A stretch of 64,000 nt of DNA, taken from positions 1,922,001-1,986,000 of the forward strand of contig NZ_CP037948.1 of the NCBI RefSeq assembly GCF_004358425.1, read 5' to 3'. The position numbers were made by a program, and so were the translations under genes. The notes beneath the pieces are model-generated. The model did no database searches, was not told the DNA's origin, and was given only the letters and a program-made list of their open reading frames with translations. Source of the DNA: Qipengyuania sediminis (GTDB lineage Bacteria; Pseudomonadota; Alphaproteobacteria; Sphingomonadales; Sphingomonadaceae). Positions within the stretch are counted from its first letter, which is position 1. Each line of letters starts with the position of its first letter. Of the stretch, positions 53,893 through 63,157 are shown piece after piece.

Positions 53893-54147
53893 CTAACCCC
53901 GCAGCTCGACCGCTTCCGCAGGCGACACGCCCTTGCTCGCCAGATGTTTGCTCCAGGCGCGGTCGTGGAAGTAGAACGCGATCGTCTGCACGACCGGTTC
54001 GACCATCCCGATCGCCAGCGCCACCCGCCAGTCCTGCGTCAGGACATAAGCGACGCCTATCGCCACCAGGAAATGCATGACGGCATAGCTGCCGGTCTTC
54101 ATACAGGTGATTTTGAAGCAGTTCGCATGTGCGTGCGACATCGCCAA
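53893..54147 (-). CDS. DUF2061 membrane protein
   Basis: The 84-residue protein has two hydrophobic segments and the DUF2061 pattern YAVMHFLVAIGVAYVLTQDWRVALAIGMVEPVVQTIAFYFHDRAW. Function is not known. A later ATG (MKTGSYAVMHF) may be the real start, since the first 15 residues are not typical. Confidence 0.82.
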   Translation of the reverse strand: MAMSHAHANCFKITCMKTGSYAVMHFLVAIGVAYVLTQDWRVALAIGMVEPVVQTIAFYFHDRAWSKHLASKGVSPAEAVELRG

Positions 54148-54280
54148 GGTTCCCTTGCCCTTCGTCCATTGGCCGCGCTGGGGCGGATCGATCCATTAAC
54201 GCCCGCGGGAAAGAATCCGCCCCGATCGGTCGACATTCGATCGAGATAAGCGATATTGAGGGTTTGGAAAGGGGTACGGC

Positions 54281-54728
54281 TTGCTGAACATCCCGGTAGA
54301 GGCTTTGTCGAAGCTGTTCGCGGATAGCCCCCGCCCTGGCGATGCTCATCTTCCTGATCTGACAGGAAGAGCGAGTTTTCGCCATGAAACGGCTGGCGCT
54401 GCTGGGCCAGGCATCGGCGCGGGCGCGCCTCTCGGCCCTGCTCCTGCGCTTGTCGGAACCTTTGATCCAACGGGAATATGGGGGCGGTGCGCCGCTCCCT
54501 ATGCCGCTTACGCAACAGGAGATGGGTAACCTCATCGGAGTCAGCGCGGTGCACGTCAACGCAACCATGAAAGCGCTGAGGACGGCGGGGATCACCACCG
54601 TATCGGCCGGTATGCTGCACATTCAAGACAGCACGGCGCTGGCGAAGGAAGCGGGGGTCGCGCGGAGGCGCCGCTCCGATCCTGGCTGGTTGCCCAAGCG
54701 ACGTGGCCATGATTTCGCGCGGCGTTAG
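54281..54728 (+). pseudogene. Decayed Crp/Fnr-family regulator gene
   Basis: The last 115 codons (from 54384) form the dimerisation helix end (LLGQASARARLSALLLRLSE) and the HTH_CRP domain (LTQQEMGNLIGVSAVHVNATMKALRTAGITTV). No cyclic-nucleotide-binding beta-barrel precedes it in frame. In another frame, from 54281, a family-like stretch LLNIPVEALSKLFADSPRP is found just upstream, showing a frameshift between 54340 and 54384. The rest of the N-terminal domain is not recognisable. It is most likely a degenerating gene, although a DNA-binding fragment could still be made from 54384. Confidence 0.68.
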
Positions 54729-54750
54729 CAACCCGCGGCCGCTTGATGCC

Positions 54751-55608
54751 TCAATGCACGGGGGGATCGACGAGCGGCACTTGGTTGGCTGGCGCGACCG
54801 GCTCCCCCGGGCGGCGCGGCGGCAGCGCGTTTTCGGGCACGTCGTCGATCTGCATGTCGGTGGTGGTGAATTCCGAAAGGCTGCGGACCTCGACGCAGAG
54901 CTTGGCGCCATCCCAGGTGATTTCGTTGAAACCCGGCGGAGTCGAACGAATGCGCTGCGACAGCGTGCCCGCGCCGATCATGCGCAGCGGACCCGCCCCG
55001 GTCTGCTCGGTGATATCGAAGGCATCGTGGACATGGCCCGAAAGCACCGCCGCGACCGGCCGCTTCGCCAGCTCGGCAAGCGCGCGCGCGCCGTTGCGAG
55101 TAAGCGCCGTGCCCTGGGTGCCCACTTCGCGCAGCGGGTGGTGCGCGGTAACGAGCGCCTTTGTCCCTGCAGGCAGCGCATCGATCGCCGCAAGACACTT
55201 CTCCAGTGCCGCCCCGGTGATCCAGCCTTTCGACCAGTTCAGCCGCGGCTGCGCCCGCGCCGTCGTGCGCAGCGGCACCACGGCAAGGCCGGGGAGGGTG
55301 AGCTCGCGTTCGACCAAGGCCTCGACCCCCTTGAACTTGCGATAGGGCGCGAAGAACCGCTCGAGCGGGTTGAAATAGGGAAGGTCGTGATTGCCGACCT
55401 CGAGCGTCACCGGCACCTCGAGCGCGCGGATCCAGGCCGTCGCCGCTGCGAACTCGCGAGCGCGGGCGCGCATGGTGATGTCGCCGGTGATCGCCACCGC
55501 ATCGGGCCGCCGCACCGCGACCTCGCGCCGCACCCAGTCCAGCGCGCGATTGTTTTCCAGCCCGAAGTGAATGTCGCTGATATGAAACAGCGTTACGGTG
55601 TCAGCCAT
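54751..55608 (-). CDS. Metallophosphoesterase of the calcineurin-like family
   Basis: The 285 residues have all five metal motifs: HISDIHFG, TGDIT, GNHD, AHHP and SGHVHDAF. It has no signal peptide. The family hydrolyses phosphodiesters or pyrophosphates, for example cAMP or UDP-diacylglucosamine. Its start overlaps the end of the lipid-kinase-like gene upstream by eight bases, so the two are likely co-expressed. Confidence 0.92.
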   Translation of the reverse strand: MADTVTLFHISDIHFGLENNRALDWVRREVAVRRPDAVAITGDITMRARAREFAAATAWIRALEVPVTLEVGNHDLPYFNPLERFFAPYRKFKGVEALVERELTLPGLAVVPLRTTARAQPRLNWSKGWITGAALEKCLAAIDALPAGTKALVTAHHPLREVGTQGTALTRNGARALAELAKRPVAAVLSGHVHDAFDITEQTGAGPLRMIGAGTLSQRIRSTPPGFNEITWDGAKLCVEVRSLSEFTTTDMQIDDVPENALPPRRPGEPVAPANQVPLVDPPVH

Positions 55609-56446
55609 CGGCGCTCGTCAACAGGTCGACCGCTAGCTCGGCAAGCGAAAACTGCATTTCGGCGCTGCCGCATTCGCGCTCCCCATCCAGCATAAGCTCG
55701 ATCGGCGTGCCGTCGTTCGATACGCAGCGGACTGTGGGGTGAAGGCCCAGATCGTCGTGGGGACCGCTGCGGAAATCGCGGCGCAGAAGCGCGATACCTT
55801 GCGCGAGATATTCGGTGATCGTCTCTGCGCCATAGCCCTCGACTTCGATCCCCTCTGCCGTCGGGGACAGGCGGATGCCGGGATAGCCCTCGGGCTTGCC
55901 GATGCCGGGGTCAGCGAGGACCACTGTCGATCCCCCCGCGCTCGCCTGCGCCGCCTCGACCGCAGTGCTGGCGACCGCGCCCACATCGCCCGCACGCATC
56001 CCTTCGCGCACATCGCTCCACTTCGCGCCCGGCCCCGCCACGACTTCGATCACGGCAAGACCCGCAGAGGAGGTGAGCGCCTTGCGGCGACGCCGGGTCA
56101 TGCATGGCAGATCGCCCATGATCTCTTCGACCGGACGATCGCCGTGGAGGGCTTTCGAGAGCAGATTGGTCGTGCCCCCGGGAAGCACGAGCACCGCGCC
56201 GCCCCAGCCCTGCAGCCGGGTGAGCGCCGAACGCAGCGTGCCATCACCGGTATAGATGACCACCAGACCGGTCCCCGCACTGTCGAGCGCGGCCGCGTCG
56301 GGCAGAGGATCGTCGGGCACGGAAACCACTCGCGCGACCGCGATGCCATGCCCGTCGAGATGCGCGCGCACCGCGGCGCAGGACTCCTCGCTGTTGCTGC
56401 CGCTTGCCGCGTTGACGATCAGCCAGGCACTCTCGAAGCGGTCCAT
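55601..56446 (-). CDS. Diacylglycerol-kinase-family protein
   Basis: The 281-residue protein has the catalytic-domain motifs of DAGK/YegS-like lipid kinases: LIVNAASGSN, YTGDGTLRSAL and LPGGTTNLLSKAL. The later segment HPTVRCVSNDGTPIELMLDGE is the beta-sandwich. It probably phosphorylates a lipid alcohol such as diacylglycerol. The ATG matches the usual start; residues before it do not. Confidence 0.85.
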   Translation of the reverse strand: MDRFESAWLIVNAASGSNSEESCAAVRAHLDGHGIAVARVVSVPDDPLPDAAALDSAGTGLVVIYTGDGTLRSALTRLQGWGGAVLVLPGGTTNLLSKALHGDRPVEEIMGDLPCMTRRRRKALTSSAGLAVIEVVAGPGAKWSDVREGMRAGDVGAVASTAVEAAQASAGGSTVVLADPGIGKPEGYPGIRLSPTAEGIEVEGYGAETITEYLAQGIALLRRDFRSGPHDDLGLHPTVRCVSNDGTPIELMLDGERECGSAEMQFSLAELAVDLLTSADG

Positions 56447-56486
56447 ACCACTGATAGCGCCTGCCCCACGCAGCAGTTCCCGTGGC

Positions 56487-57257
56487 CTAGCGGCCGGCCA
56501 TGGCCTTGACCTTGGCGAGATAGGTACGCCCGATCCGCAGGATCGCCCCATCTGCCGTCTCGACCGACCAGACGCCTAGCCCGTCGTGGCGCAGCCCCTT
56601 GATGCGGTCGCGCCGCAGGATGATCGAGCGGTGGATGCGGATAAAGCGCTCCGGGTCCAGCCGCGCCTCCAGCCCGGCGATGGTCTGCAACAGCAGGTAG
56701 CTGCGCCGCCCCTCCCCGCCCTGGCCTTCGCCACCGACATGGAGCCGGACATAATCGCGCTCCGCATCGACGCGCGCGACTTCGGATACACCGATACGCA
56801 CGAGTTCGGACCGGTGCGGCACCCACAGCTCCTCGAGCCAGGGGGAGGGAGCGGGGGAAGTCCCTCCACTCTGCGCCCGGCGCGCGGCGACGCGTGCGAT
56901 GGCGCGTTCCAGCCGCTGTGGCTCGACCGGCTTCAGCACATAGTCGACCGCATCGAGATCGAAGGCATCAACCGCACGGTCGTCATGCGCGGTGACGAAG
57001 ATCACGGCTGGCGGCCGATTCCGCGCGGCGAGCTGCCGCGCCACCGCGAGGCCGTCCATCTCGGGCATGGTGAGGTCGAGCAACACCAGATCGGGGCCAA
57101 GCGCTTCGATCAACTCCAGCGCCTCGGTTCCGTCGCGCGCGGCAGCGATTACCTCGACCCCTGCGATCCGCTCCGAAATCACCCGCAGCCGGTCGATCGC
57201 GAGCGGCTCGTCATCGACGATCAGCGTTTTCAGCGGCGGCACGAGTGGGTCAGCCAT
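56487..57257 (-). CDS. LytTR-family response regulator (second system)
   Basis: The 256 residues have a receiver domain (DDEP, phosphoacceptor Asp61 in LVLLDLTMPEMDG, switch VTAHD, Lys in VLKPVEP) and a LytTR DNA-binding domain (VSEVARVDAERDYVRLHV, ERFIRIHRSIILRRDRI). It overlaps the kinase gene end by eight bases. It is not especially close to the first LytTR regulator at 27.2 kb, so the pairs are probably not recent duplicates. Confidence 0.93.
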   Translation of the reverse strand: MADPLVPPLKTLIVDDEPLAIDRLRVISERIAGVEVIAAARDGTEALELIEALGPDLVLLDLTMPEMDGLAVARQLAARNRPPAVIFVTAHDDRAVDAFDLDAVDYVLKPVEPQRLERAIARVAARRAQSGGTSPAPSPWLEELWVPHRSELVRIGVSEVARVDAERDYVRLHVGGEGQGGEGRRSYLLLQTIAGLEARLDPERFIRIHRSIILRRDRIKGLRHDGLGVWSVETADGAILRIGRTYLAKVKAMAGR

Positions 57258-58506
57258 GGCGCGCGATTGGTATCCGGATCTCGGTTTCGTAGCCTCCCGA
57301 GTCGAGCGGGCCGGGGACGAGGCTGGCCTCGGCTCCGAAGCGCGCGGCGAGCCGGTCGCGGACATTGGCAAGGCCGATGCCGAACCCGCCGCCCGAAGAC
57401 GTGCGCTTGCGCAGCTTTCCCCGCGGCGCAGCATCGTCCGCCACGGTCACTACCAGCCGCCCGTATTCCTCCCGCGCCGCAAACGTCACCGTCACCGGCG
57501 CCGCACTCGCGGAGACCCCGTATTTCACCGAATTTTCGACCAGCGGCTGCAAGATCATGCCTGGCACGAGGCAATCGGCCAACGCCTCCGGCAGCTCGTA
57601 GCGAGTCTTCAGCCGCTCGGGGAATCGCACCTTCTCGATTTCGAGATACTGGCGTTGCAGGTCGAACTCCTCGGCGAGCGTCACGTCCGCGCTGGTGTCT
57701 TCGGCCAGGCTGCGGCGGTAGAAGCGCGAGAGCGATTGGATCATCCGTTCGGCCTTGTCGGGCCGCCCGGTCATCACCAGTGCTGAGAGAGAATTAAGCG
57801 CGTTGAACAGGAAATGCGGATTGACCTGATAGCGTAGCGATCTGAGCTCTGCCGCCTTGGCCGCGCTTCGGAACCGCTCCTCGCGCCGCTGCGCCTCGCG
57901 CGCCTGGGTTCCCGCAAGCAGGGCGATGTAAAAGGCGGCCCAGGCGAGGATCACGAAATAGCGCGCAAGTGCGATATCGACGATTTCGCGCCAGCGGTCC
58001 CGGCTTGTGGGCGCCGGTTCGAGCAGCACCGTGGCCGAAGCGCCCGAACGATCGAGCACCAGCCCGGCCGGCAGGTTCTCGAGCTTTTCGACGGGGATAT
58101 CGACAAGCATGTTGCCGGCCGAATCGCGGCGCAGCACGAAGCCTTGCTCGCGCGCTTGACGCGCCTCCTCCTTTTCGCGGATATCCGAAAAGACCCATTG
58201 GTTCGCCTGCGCGATCGGAATGGTCGCCGGCATCGCCACGAGTAGCGCGGCGAGGATCTTGGTCCATAACGGCCTGGAATCGAACAGCCGCAGGATCAGC
58301 CAGACGATCGCCGTCATGGCCGCGCCCACCAGCATTACCAGCGCGCGCCGCCACAGCATTTCGTCCTGAAAGCTGAAATCCTGAATCAGCGAACGGACGG
58401 AGGTCAGAAGGAAATAGAAGAGCCACAGGGCCGCGATCGATCCGACCACCAGGCGCGGGGGCACGGTGGCGCCCGCGTCGGGCGCTTGAACCTCGTCGGT
58501 GCTCAT
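57250..58506 (-). CDS. LytS-type sensor histidine kinase (second system)
   Basis: The 418-residue kinase has three transmembrane segments before residue 100, a roughly 80-residue periplasmic domain (about 102-175), a fourth helix (ARYFVILAWAAFYIALLAG), then LRYQVNPHFLFNALNSL with phosphoacceptor His231. The ATPase domain has LQPLVENSVKYGV and GIGLANVRDRL. Unlike the first LytS-type kinase it has a large sensor loop outside. It forms a pair with the downstream regulator. Confidence 0.92.
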   Translation of the reverse strand: MSTDEVQAPDAGATVPPRLVVGSIAALWLFYFLLTSVRSLIQDFSFQDEMLWRRALVMLVGAAMTAIVWLILRLFDSRPLWTKILAALLVAMPATIPIAQANQWVFSDIREKEEARQAREQGFVLRRDSAGNMLVDIPVEKLENLPAGLVLDRSGASATVLLEPAPTSRDRWREIVDIALARYFVILAWAAFYIALLAGTQAREAQRREERFRSAAKAAELRSLRYQVNPHFLFNALNSLSALVMTGRPDKAERMIQSLSRFYRRSLAEDTSADVTLAEEFDLQRQYLEIEKVRFPERLKTRYELPEALADCLVPGMILQPLVENSVKYGVSASAAPVTVTFAAREEYGRLVVTVADDAAPRGKLRKRTSSGGGFGIGLANVRDRLAARFGAEASLVPGPLDSGGYETEIRIPIARHG

Positions 58507-58577
58507 GCCGGGCCCGTGCGTGAGCCGCCGGCGCGGCGCATCCCGCGCTCGGCGAACAGCCGCACGGCCTCGTTCAA
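58503..58577 (-). CDS. Possible 24-codon frame linking fumarase and the kinase gene
   Basis: A TTG overlaps the fumarase stop (TTGA) and a TGA overlaps the kinase ATG (ATGA), so a 24-codon frame bridges both genes exactly. The peptide would be basic (LFAERGMRRAGGSR). It may be only a translational coupling device, or chance. No homologue is known to me. Confidence 0.25.
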   Translation of the reverse strand: MNEAVRLFAERGMRRAGGSRTGPA

Positions 58578-60109
58578 CGACTTGTCGCGCCCGCCAGCAA
58601 TCCTTCGGCGGCAATGCGCGCCTTCCACGCGGCAGGCGCAAGCGTGTGGACGTTGTTGCCATCGGCATCCACCGCAACCGTCACCGGCATATCCTCGACC
58701 TCGAACTCGTAGATCGCCTCCATGCCCAGGTCCTCGAAAGCGATCACGCGCGCGGCCTTGATCGCGCGGCTGACCAGATAGGCCGCGCCGCCGGTCGCCA
58801 TCAGGTAAGCGACCTTGTGCCGGGCGATATCCGCAACCGCGCCCTGGCCGCGTTCCGCCTTGCCGATCATCACCAGCAGGCCGAGGTCGAGCATGGTCTT
58901 GGTGAACTTGTCCATCCGGGTGGCGGTGGTGGGGCCGGCGGGACCGACCACCTCGCCCATCACCGGATCGACCGGGCCGACATAGTAGATCGCGCGGCCG
59001 CGGAAATCGACCGGCAGCTCTTCGCCCTTGGCGATCATGTCGGCGATGCGCTTGTGCGCGGCGTCGCGACCGGTCAGCATCTTACCCGACAGGAGCACGC
59101 GGTCGCCCGCTTTCCAGGTCGCGACCTCCTCCCTGGTCAGCGTGTCGAGATCGACGCGGCGGGCGGCAGGATCGGGATGCCAGGTGACCTGCGGATAATC
59201 GTCGAGCTTGGGCGGCTCCAGATAGGCGGGGCCCGAGCCGTCGAGCGTGAAATGCGCGTGGCGGGTAGCCGCGCAATTGGGGATCATGGCCACGGGCTTG
59301 CCCGCAGCATGGCAGGGCCAGTCGCGGATCTTGACGTCGAGCACGGTGGAAAGCCCGCCCAGCCCCTGCGCGCCCACGCCTTGCGCGTTTACGGCGTCGT
59401 AGATGTCGATTCGAAGCTGTTCGATATCATTCGCGGCCCCCCGCGCCTTAAGTTGCGCCATGTCGATCGGCTCCATCAGGCTCAACTTGGCGAGCTTCAT
59501 GCAGTGCTCCGCCGTGCCGCCGATGCCGATCCCGAGCATACCGGGCGGGCACCAGCCGGCCCCCATGTGCGGGATCTGCTCGATGACCCAATCGACGATG
59601 CTGTCGGAGGGGTTTAGCATCTTGAACTTGCTCTTGTTCTCGCTGCCCCCGCCCTTGGCCGCGACGTCGATGCCGACGGTGTTGCCCGGGACCATCTCAA
59701 CCGACAGCGAGCAGGGCGTGTTGTCGCGCGTGTTGCGCCGGGTGAAGGCGGGATCGGCGAGGATCGAGGCGCGCAGCTTGTTGTCGGGATGGGTATAGGC
59801 GCGCCGGACCCCCTCATCGACGACGTCCTGCAGGCTGCGGGTCGAGCCGAGGCGGCAATCCTGGCCCCAGCGCACGAAGACATTGACGATGCCGGTGTCT
59901 TGGCAGATCGGCCGGTGCCCTTCGGCGCACATGCGGCTGTTGGTAAGGATCTGCGCGATCGCGTCCTTCGCCGCCGGGCCCATCTCCGCCTCGTAAGCGG
60001 CGCCCAGCGCGCGAATATAGTCCATCGGGTGGTAGTAGGAGATATATTGCAGCGCGTCCGCCACGCTCTCGATCAGGTCTTCCTCGCGGATCGTGACAAT
60101 GTCGCTCAT
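58574..60109 (-). CDS. fumA: Fumarate hydratase, class I (Fe-S)
   Basis: The 511-residue enzyme hydrates fumarate to malate in the TCA cycle with a [4Fe-4S] cluster. Motifs: HRPICQDTGIVNVFVRWG with Cys69, NTRDNTPCSLSVE, KGGGSENKSKFKML, MGAGWCPPGMLGIGIGGTAEH, and in the second domain GKMLTGRDAAHKRI and YVGPVDPVMGEVVGPAGPTTATRMDKFT. The start MSDIVTIREE was selected over a much longer frame that covers the divergent region. Its cluster depends on SUF, encoded 16 kb away. Confidence 0.96.
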   Translation of the reverse strand: MSDIVTIREEDLIESVADALQYISYYHPMDYIRALGAAYEAEMGPAAKDAIAQILTNSRMCAEGHRPICQDTGIVNVFVRWGQDCRLGSTRSLQDVVDEGVRRAYTHPDNKLRASILADPAFTRRNTRDNTPCSLSVEMVPGNTVGIDVAAKGGGSENKSKFKMLNPSDSIVDWVIEQIPHMGAGWCPPGMLGIGIGGTAEHCMKLAKLSLMEPIDMAQLKARGAANDIEQLRIDIYDAVNAQGVGAQGLGGLSTVLDVKIRDWPCHAAGKPVAMIPNCAATRHAHFTLDGSGPAYLEPPKLDDYPQVTWHPDPAARRVDLDTLTREEVATWKAGDRVLLSGKMLTGRDAAHKRIADMIAKGEELPVDFRGRAIYYVGPVDPVMGEVVGPAGPTTATRMDKFTKTMLDLGLLVMIGKAERGQGAVADIARHKVAYLMATGGAAYLVSRAIKAARVIAFEDLGMEAIYEFEVEDMPVTVAVDADGNNVHTLAPAAWKARIAAEGLLAGATSR

Positions 60110-60241
60110 CGAAACGGCTTTCTCTTCGGTCGAACGCGGGCTGGCCCATAGGCCGGGGGGCTGGCAGGCGTCAAAGCGCTTGGAAGCTGGGGGGCTTGTC
60201 CGTAAAGGCGCTGGCGGCCCGCGCTGTTCCATAAGATAGGT

Positions 60242-60838
60242 ATGATGATCGCAACCGAAACCCACGGCCGTTTCGAAGAGGCCCGCAAGGCCATGATCGA
60301 CAGCCAGCTGCGTACCAGCGGCATCAACGCGGGTTTCGTGCTGGCGCGTATGGCCACGGTTCCAAGGGAAGACTTCGTGTCGGAGGATTTGCGCGCCGCC
60401 GCCTATGCCGACCGCGCGCTGCAGCTGCCTGGCGGCGAGGCGCTTCCCGCGCCCGTATTCCACGGCATGCTGCTGAGCGAAGCGCGTCCTGCGCCGGAAG
60501 ATCGTGCGCTAGTCGTCAGCGGCACCGGCTATCTTGCGGCGCTGCTTGCCCCGCTGGTCGGGGAGGTGCAGCAGATTACCCCCGAGAAGGCCGCTGAGGG
60601 ACGAATTGAGGGAGTCCCGACGCTGGTGCTGGTGGATGGCGCTATCGAACACGTCACCCCCGCCTTCGCGGCTGCGCTCGACGAGGGGACGCGGGTCGTC
60701 ACCGGTCTTGCCGAGCGCGGGGTTACCCGTCTCGCCGCCGGGCGCAAGACAGGCGGCTCGCTCGGTCTCGTCGCGCTGGCGGAGACGGGCATCCCCCGCC
60801 TCCCCGCCTTCGACCGGAAGGCCGGCTGGAGCTTCTGA
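60242..60838 (+). CDS. Protein-L-isoaspartate O-methyltransferase family protein, degenerate
   Basis: The 198-residue protein starts like a PCMT (ARKAMIDSQLRTSGINAGFVLARMATVPREDFV, DRALQLPGGEALPAPVFHGMLL). The SAM-binding motif I is altered: LVVSGTGYLAALLAPLVGEV has no second Gly before the Tyr and lacks the acidic residue that binds ribose. It is shorter than typical. It may be inactive or have a new role. It is coupled to tolC by TGATG overlap, a pairing that recurs in this lineage. Confidence 0.8.
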   Translation: MMIATETHGRFEEARKAMIDSQLRTSGINAGFVLARMATVPREDFVSEDLRAAAYADRALQLPGGEALPAPVFHGMLLSEARPAPEDRALVVSGTGYLAALLAPLVGEVQQITPEKAAEGRIEGVPTLVLVDGAIEHVTPAFAAALDEGTRVVTGLAERGVTRLAAGRKTGGSLGLVALAETGIPRLPAFDRKAGWSF

Positions 60839-62349
60839 TGCGGGCAAGCACGGCTAGCCTCCTGGTGCTGGGCGCTGCCCTCTCGGCGCAGGGGATGCCC
60901 GCGAGCGCGGACACGCTGCGCGAAGCGCTTGCCGCTGCCTATCGCAACAATCCCACGCTTGCCGCCGCGCGCGCCAACCAGCGCGCGACGGACGAAGGGG
61001 TGGCGATCCAGCGTTCCGCCGGCCGCCCGAATGTCAGCGCCAACGGGCAGTATCTCGAATTCGTGAAGCAGGCGTCCGACAGCTTCATAAATCCCGATCG
61101 CGCCGTGAACGGCCAGCTCAATCTCGGCGTGCCGATCTACCAGGGCGGAGCAGTGCGCAACGGCATTCGCGGCGCAGTCGCACGGGTGGAGGCTGGGCGC
61201 GCGGATTTGCGCGGCGCCGAGAGCGATATCTTCACTCAGACTGTCGCCGCTTACATGGACGTGCTGCGGGCCGAAGCACTGGTGGGCCTGCAGGCGAACC
61301 AGGTCGATGTGCTGGCGGTCAATGCGGAGGCGACGAGCGACCGGTTCGAGATCGGCGATCTCACCCGCACCGATGTCGCGCAATCGGAAGCGCGCCTCGC
61401 GCTCGCCCGCGGCAATCTTCGGACCGCGCAGGCCAACCTCATCGCCGCGCGCGAGACATACGCGCAGCTCACCGGCCTTGCTGCCGACGATCTCGAACCC
61501 CCGCCCCCGCTGCCCGGCTTTCCCGCCAGCGTAGACGAGGCGGTCGCGATCGCGCTCGAGCAGAACCCCGACCTCATCGGTGCGCGCGGCAGGGCGCGGG
61601 CGGCGGGGTTCGACACCCGGGTTGCTGGCGCGGGACGCCTGCCGCGCGTTTCCGTCATCACCGGAGGCACCTACAACAATTATCTCGGCTCGCTCGACGG
61701 GATCGGGGCGGGCGGGGCGGCGGTCTCGGTGCCGCAGTCGAACAACGCGCTGCAGGTCGGGGTCCAGCTCAATGTGCCGCTGTTCCAGGGCGGGCTGCCC
61801 GCCGCGCAGCGCCGCCAGGCGCAGGCGCGCGAGGGGGCAGCGCTGGAAACGGTGATCGCCGCCGAACGGCTGGTGATCGCGCAGGTCCGTTCAGCCTGGG
61901 GGAATTGGCAGGCGGCCAGCGCCGTTATTGCAAGCGCGCAGACCGCTGTGGACGCCGCCGCCCTCAGCCTCGAAGGCGTGCGCGCGGAAAACTCCATCGG
62001 CAACCGGACCATCCTCGATACCCTGAATGCCGAGCAGGAGCTGCTCCAGGCGCGCACCGAACTCGTCACCGCGCGGCGCAACGCCTATGTCGCGGGTTTC
62101 CAGCTCCTGGCCGCGATGGGCCGGGCGGAAGCGCGCGATCTCGGCCTCGTCGACGAAGGCCTGCTCTACGATCCGGTCGTCAATTACGACCGGGTCTCGG
62201 GCAAATGGTTCGATTTCGACGACGATCCCGCCCCGGTGGTCACCACCACCAGCACCGCCACGGTGCCCGCCGCGACCTCGGAAGTGCGCGGCGGCGCGGC
62301 TGGGGCGCTGGATGGTCCCGGGGATGAAAGCCGCGCCGGTCCCGGCTAG
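60838..62349 (+). CDS. tolC: TolC-family outer-membrane efflux protein
   Basis: The 503-residue protein has a signal peptide (ASLLVLGAALSAQGMPASA) and the two OEP repeats: TLREALAAAYRNNPTLAAARANQRAT, FTQTVAAYMDVLRAEALVGL, and second SVDEAVAIALEQNPDLIGARG, NALQVGVQLNVPLFQGG, TILDTLNAEQELLQARTELVTARRN. A trimer forms the outer channel for type I secretion and RND pumps; no pump gene is in the window. The C-terminus is Pro-, Thr- and Ala-rich. Confidence 0.95.
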   Translation: MRASTASLLVLGAALSAQGMPASADTLREALAAAYRNNPTLAAARANQRATDEGVAIQRSAGRPNVSANGQYLEFVKQASDSFINPDRAVNGQLNLGVPIYQGGAVRNGIRGAVARVEAGRADLRGAESDIFTQTVAAYMDVLRAEALVGLQANQVDVLAVNAEATSDRFEIGDLTRTDVAQSEARLALARGNLRTAQANLIAARETYAQLTGLAADDLEPPPPLPGFPASVDEAVAIALEQNPDLIGARGRARAAGFDTRVAGAGRLPRVSVITGGTYNNYLGSLDGIGAGGAAVSVPQSNNALQVGVQLNVPLFQGGLPAAQRRQAQAREGAALETVIAAERLVIAQVRSAWGNWQAASAVIASAQTAVDAAALSLEGVRAENSIGNRTILDTLNAEQELLQARTELVTARRNAYVAGFQLLAAMGRAEARDLGLVDEGLLYDPVVNYDRVSGKWFDFDDDPAPVVTTTSTATVPAATSEVRGGAAGALDGPGDESRAGPG

Positions 62350-62399
62350 GATCGGGCCCGGCCCGTGATTCGCATGGGCCGTCAGGAGCGGACACGAGA

Positions 62400-62903
62400 A
62401 TGCAGCAGGAAGGCGAGCGCGCGGTCGAGGAAATCCTCGAATCGATCAAAAAGGTCATCGCACGCGATCAGGCCGCGCTTGCGGCGGGGTCGGGCACCCC
62501 GGCGCGGGCCGCGGCGGCCGAACCCGTGGATCCGGCGGGACCCGAAGAAGCCGAAGAAGTTCTCGAGCTCGACGAGGATGCCGTGCTGGCGCTCGCGGAG
62601 CAGGAGGATGGGGCCGCGGGTCGCTACGACGAGGCGCAGGCCCGCGACGCGGAGGATGACGCGCATCCCCTGACCGGCGCGGCGAATGCCGCCGCCATGC
62701 GCGAGAATTTCGCCGCGCTGGCCATGCTGGCCCAGCCCGGGCGGCCCCCGCAGATCGTCCGCTCGGGCGAGACCTCTTTGGAAGGACTGACCCGGGAGCT
62801 GCTGCGGCCGATGCTGGCGCAATGGCTGGATACGCATCTGCCCGGCATGGTCGAAGAGCTGGTCAAGGCCGAGATCGCGCGGATCGCCGGCAAACGAAGC
62901 TGA
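62400..62903 (+). CDS. popZ: PopZ-like DUF2497 protein
   Basis: The 167 residues have the PopZ layout: an N-terminal helix EEILESIKKVIARDQ (binding of partners), an acidic proline-containing linker (residues about 40-90), and C-terminal oligomerisation helices (TSLEGLTRELLRPMLAQWLDTHLPGMVEELVKAEIARIAG). PopZ forms the polar microdomain that anchors the chromosome in Caulobacter. It has a good ribosome binding site (GGAG) ten or so bases before the ATG. Confidence 0.88.
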   Translation: MQQEGERAVEEILESIKKVIARDQAALAAGSGTPARAAAAEPVDPAGPEEAEEVLELDEDAVLALAEQEDGAAGRYDEAQARDAEDDAHPLTGAANAAAMRENFAALAMLAQPGRPPQIVRSGETSLEGLTRELLRPMLAQWLDTHLPGMVEELVKAEIARIAGKRS

Positions 62904-63157
62904 TTTGCAATTTGCCAACCCATTAGAAGGCAGCGCCTGGACACAGCTATCCAAATAGGTTATGCCGGGGTTGGCTTACACCTTTGTTGGCTTTGCCGGG
63001 ACCCTCGCTTCGCCTCCAAAGGCGTGGTCAAGCGCCCGCGGCGACCTGGCAATCGGGAGGACTGGGCTTTCGCGCGTTATGGTGTCACCTTGGTGTAACC
63101 TTTGGCGGCTGCGCACGGCGCTTAACATCCGCGAACGCCGGGTCTAAGCCGCTTGTT

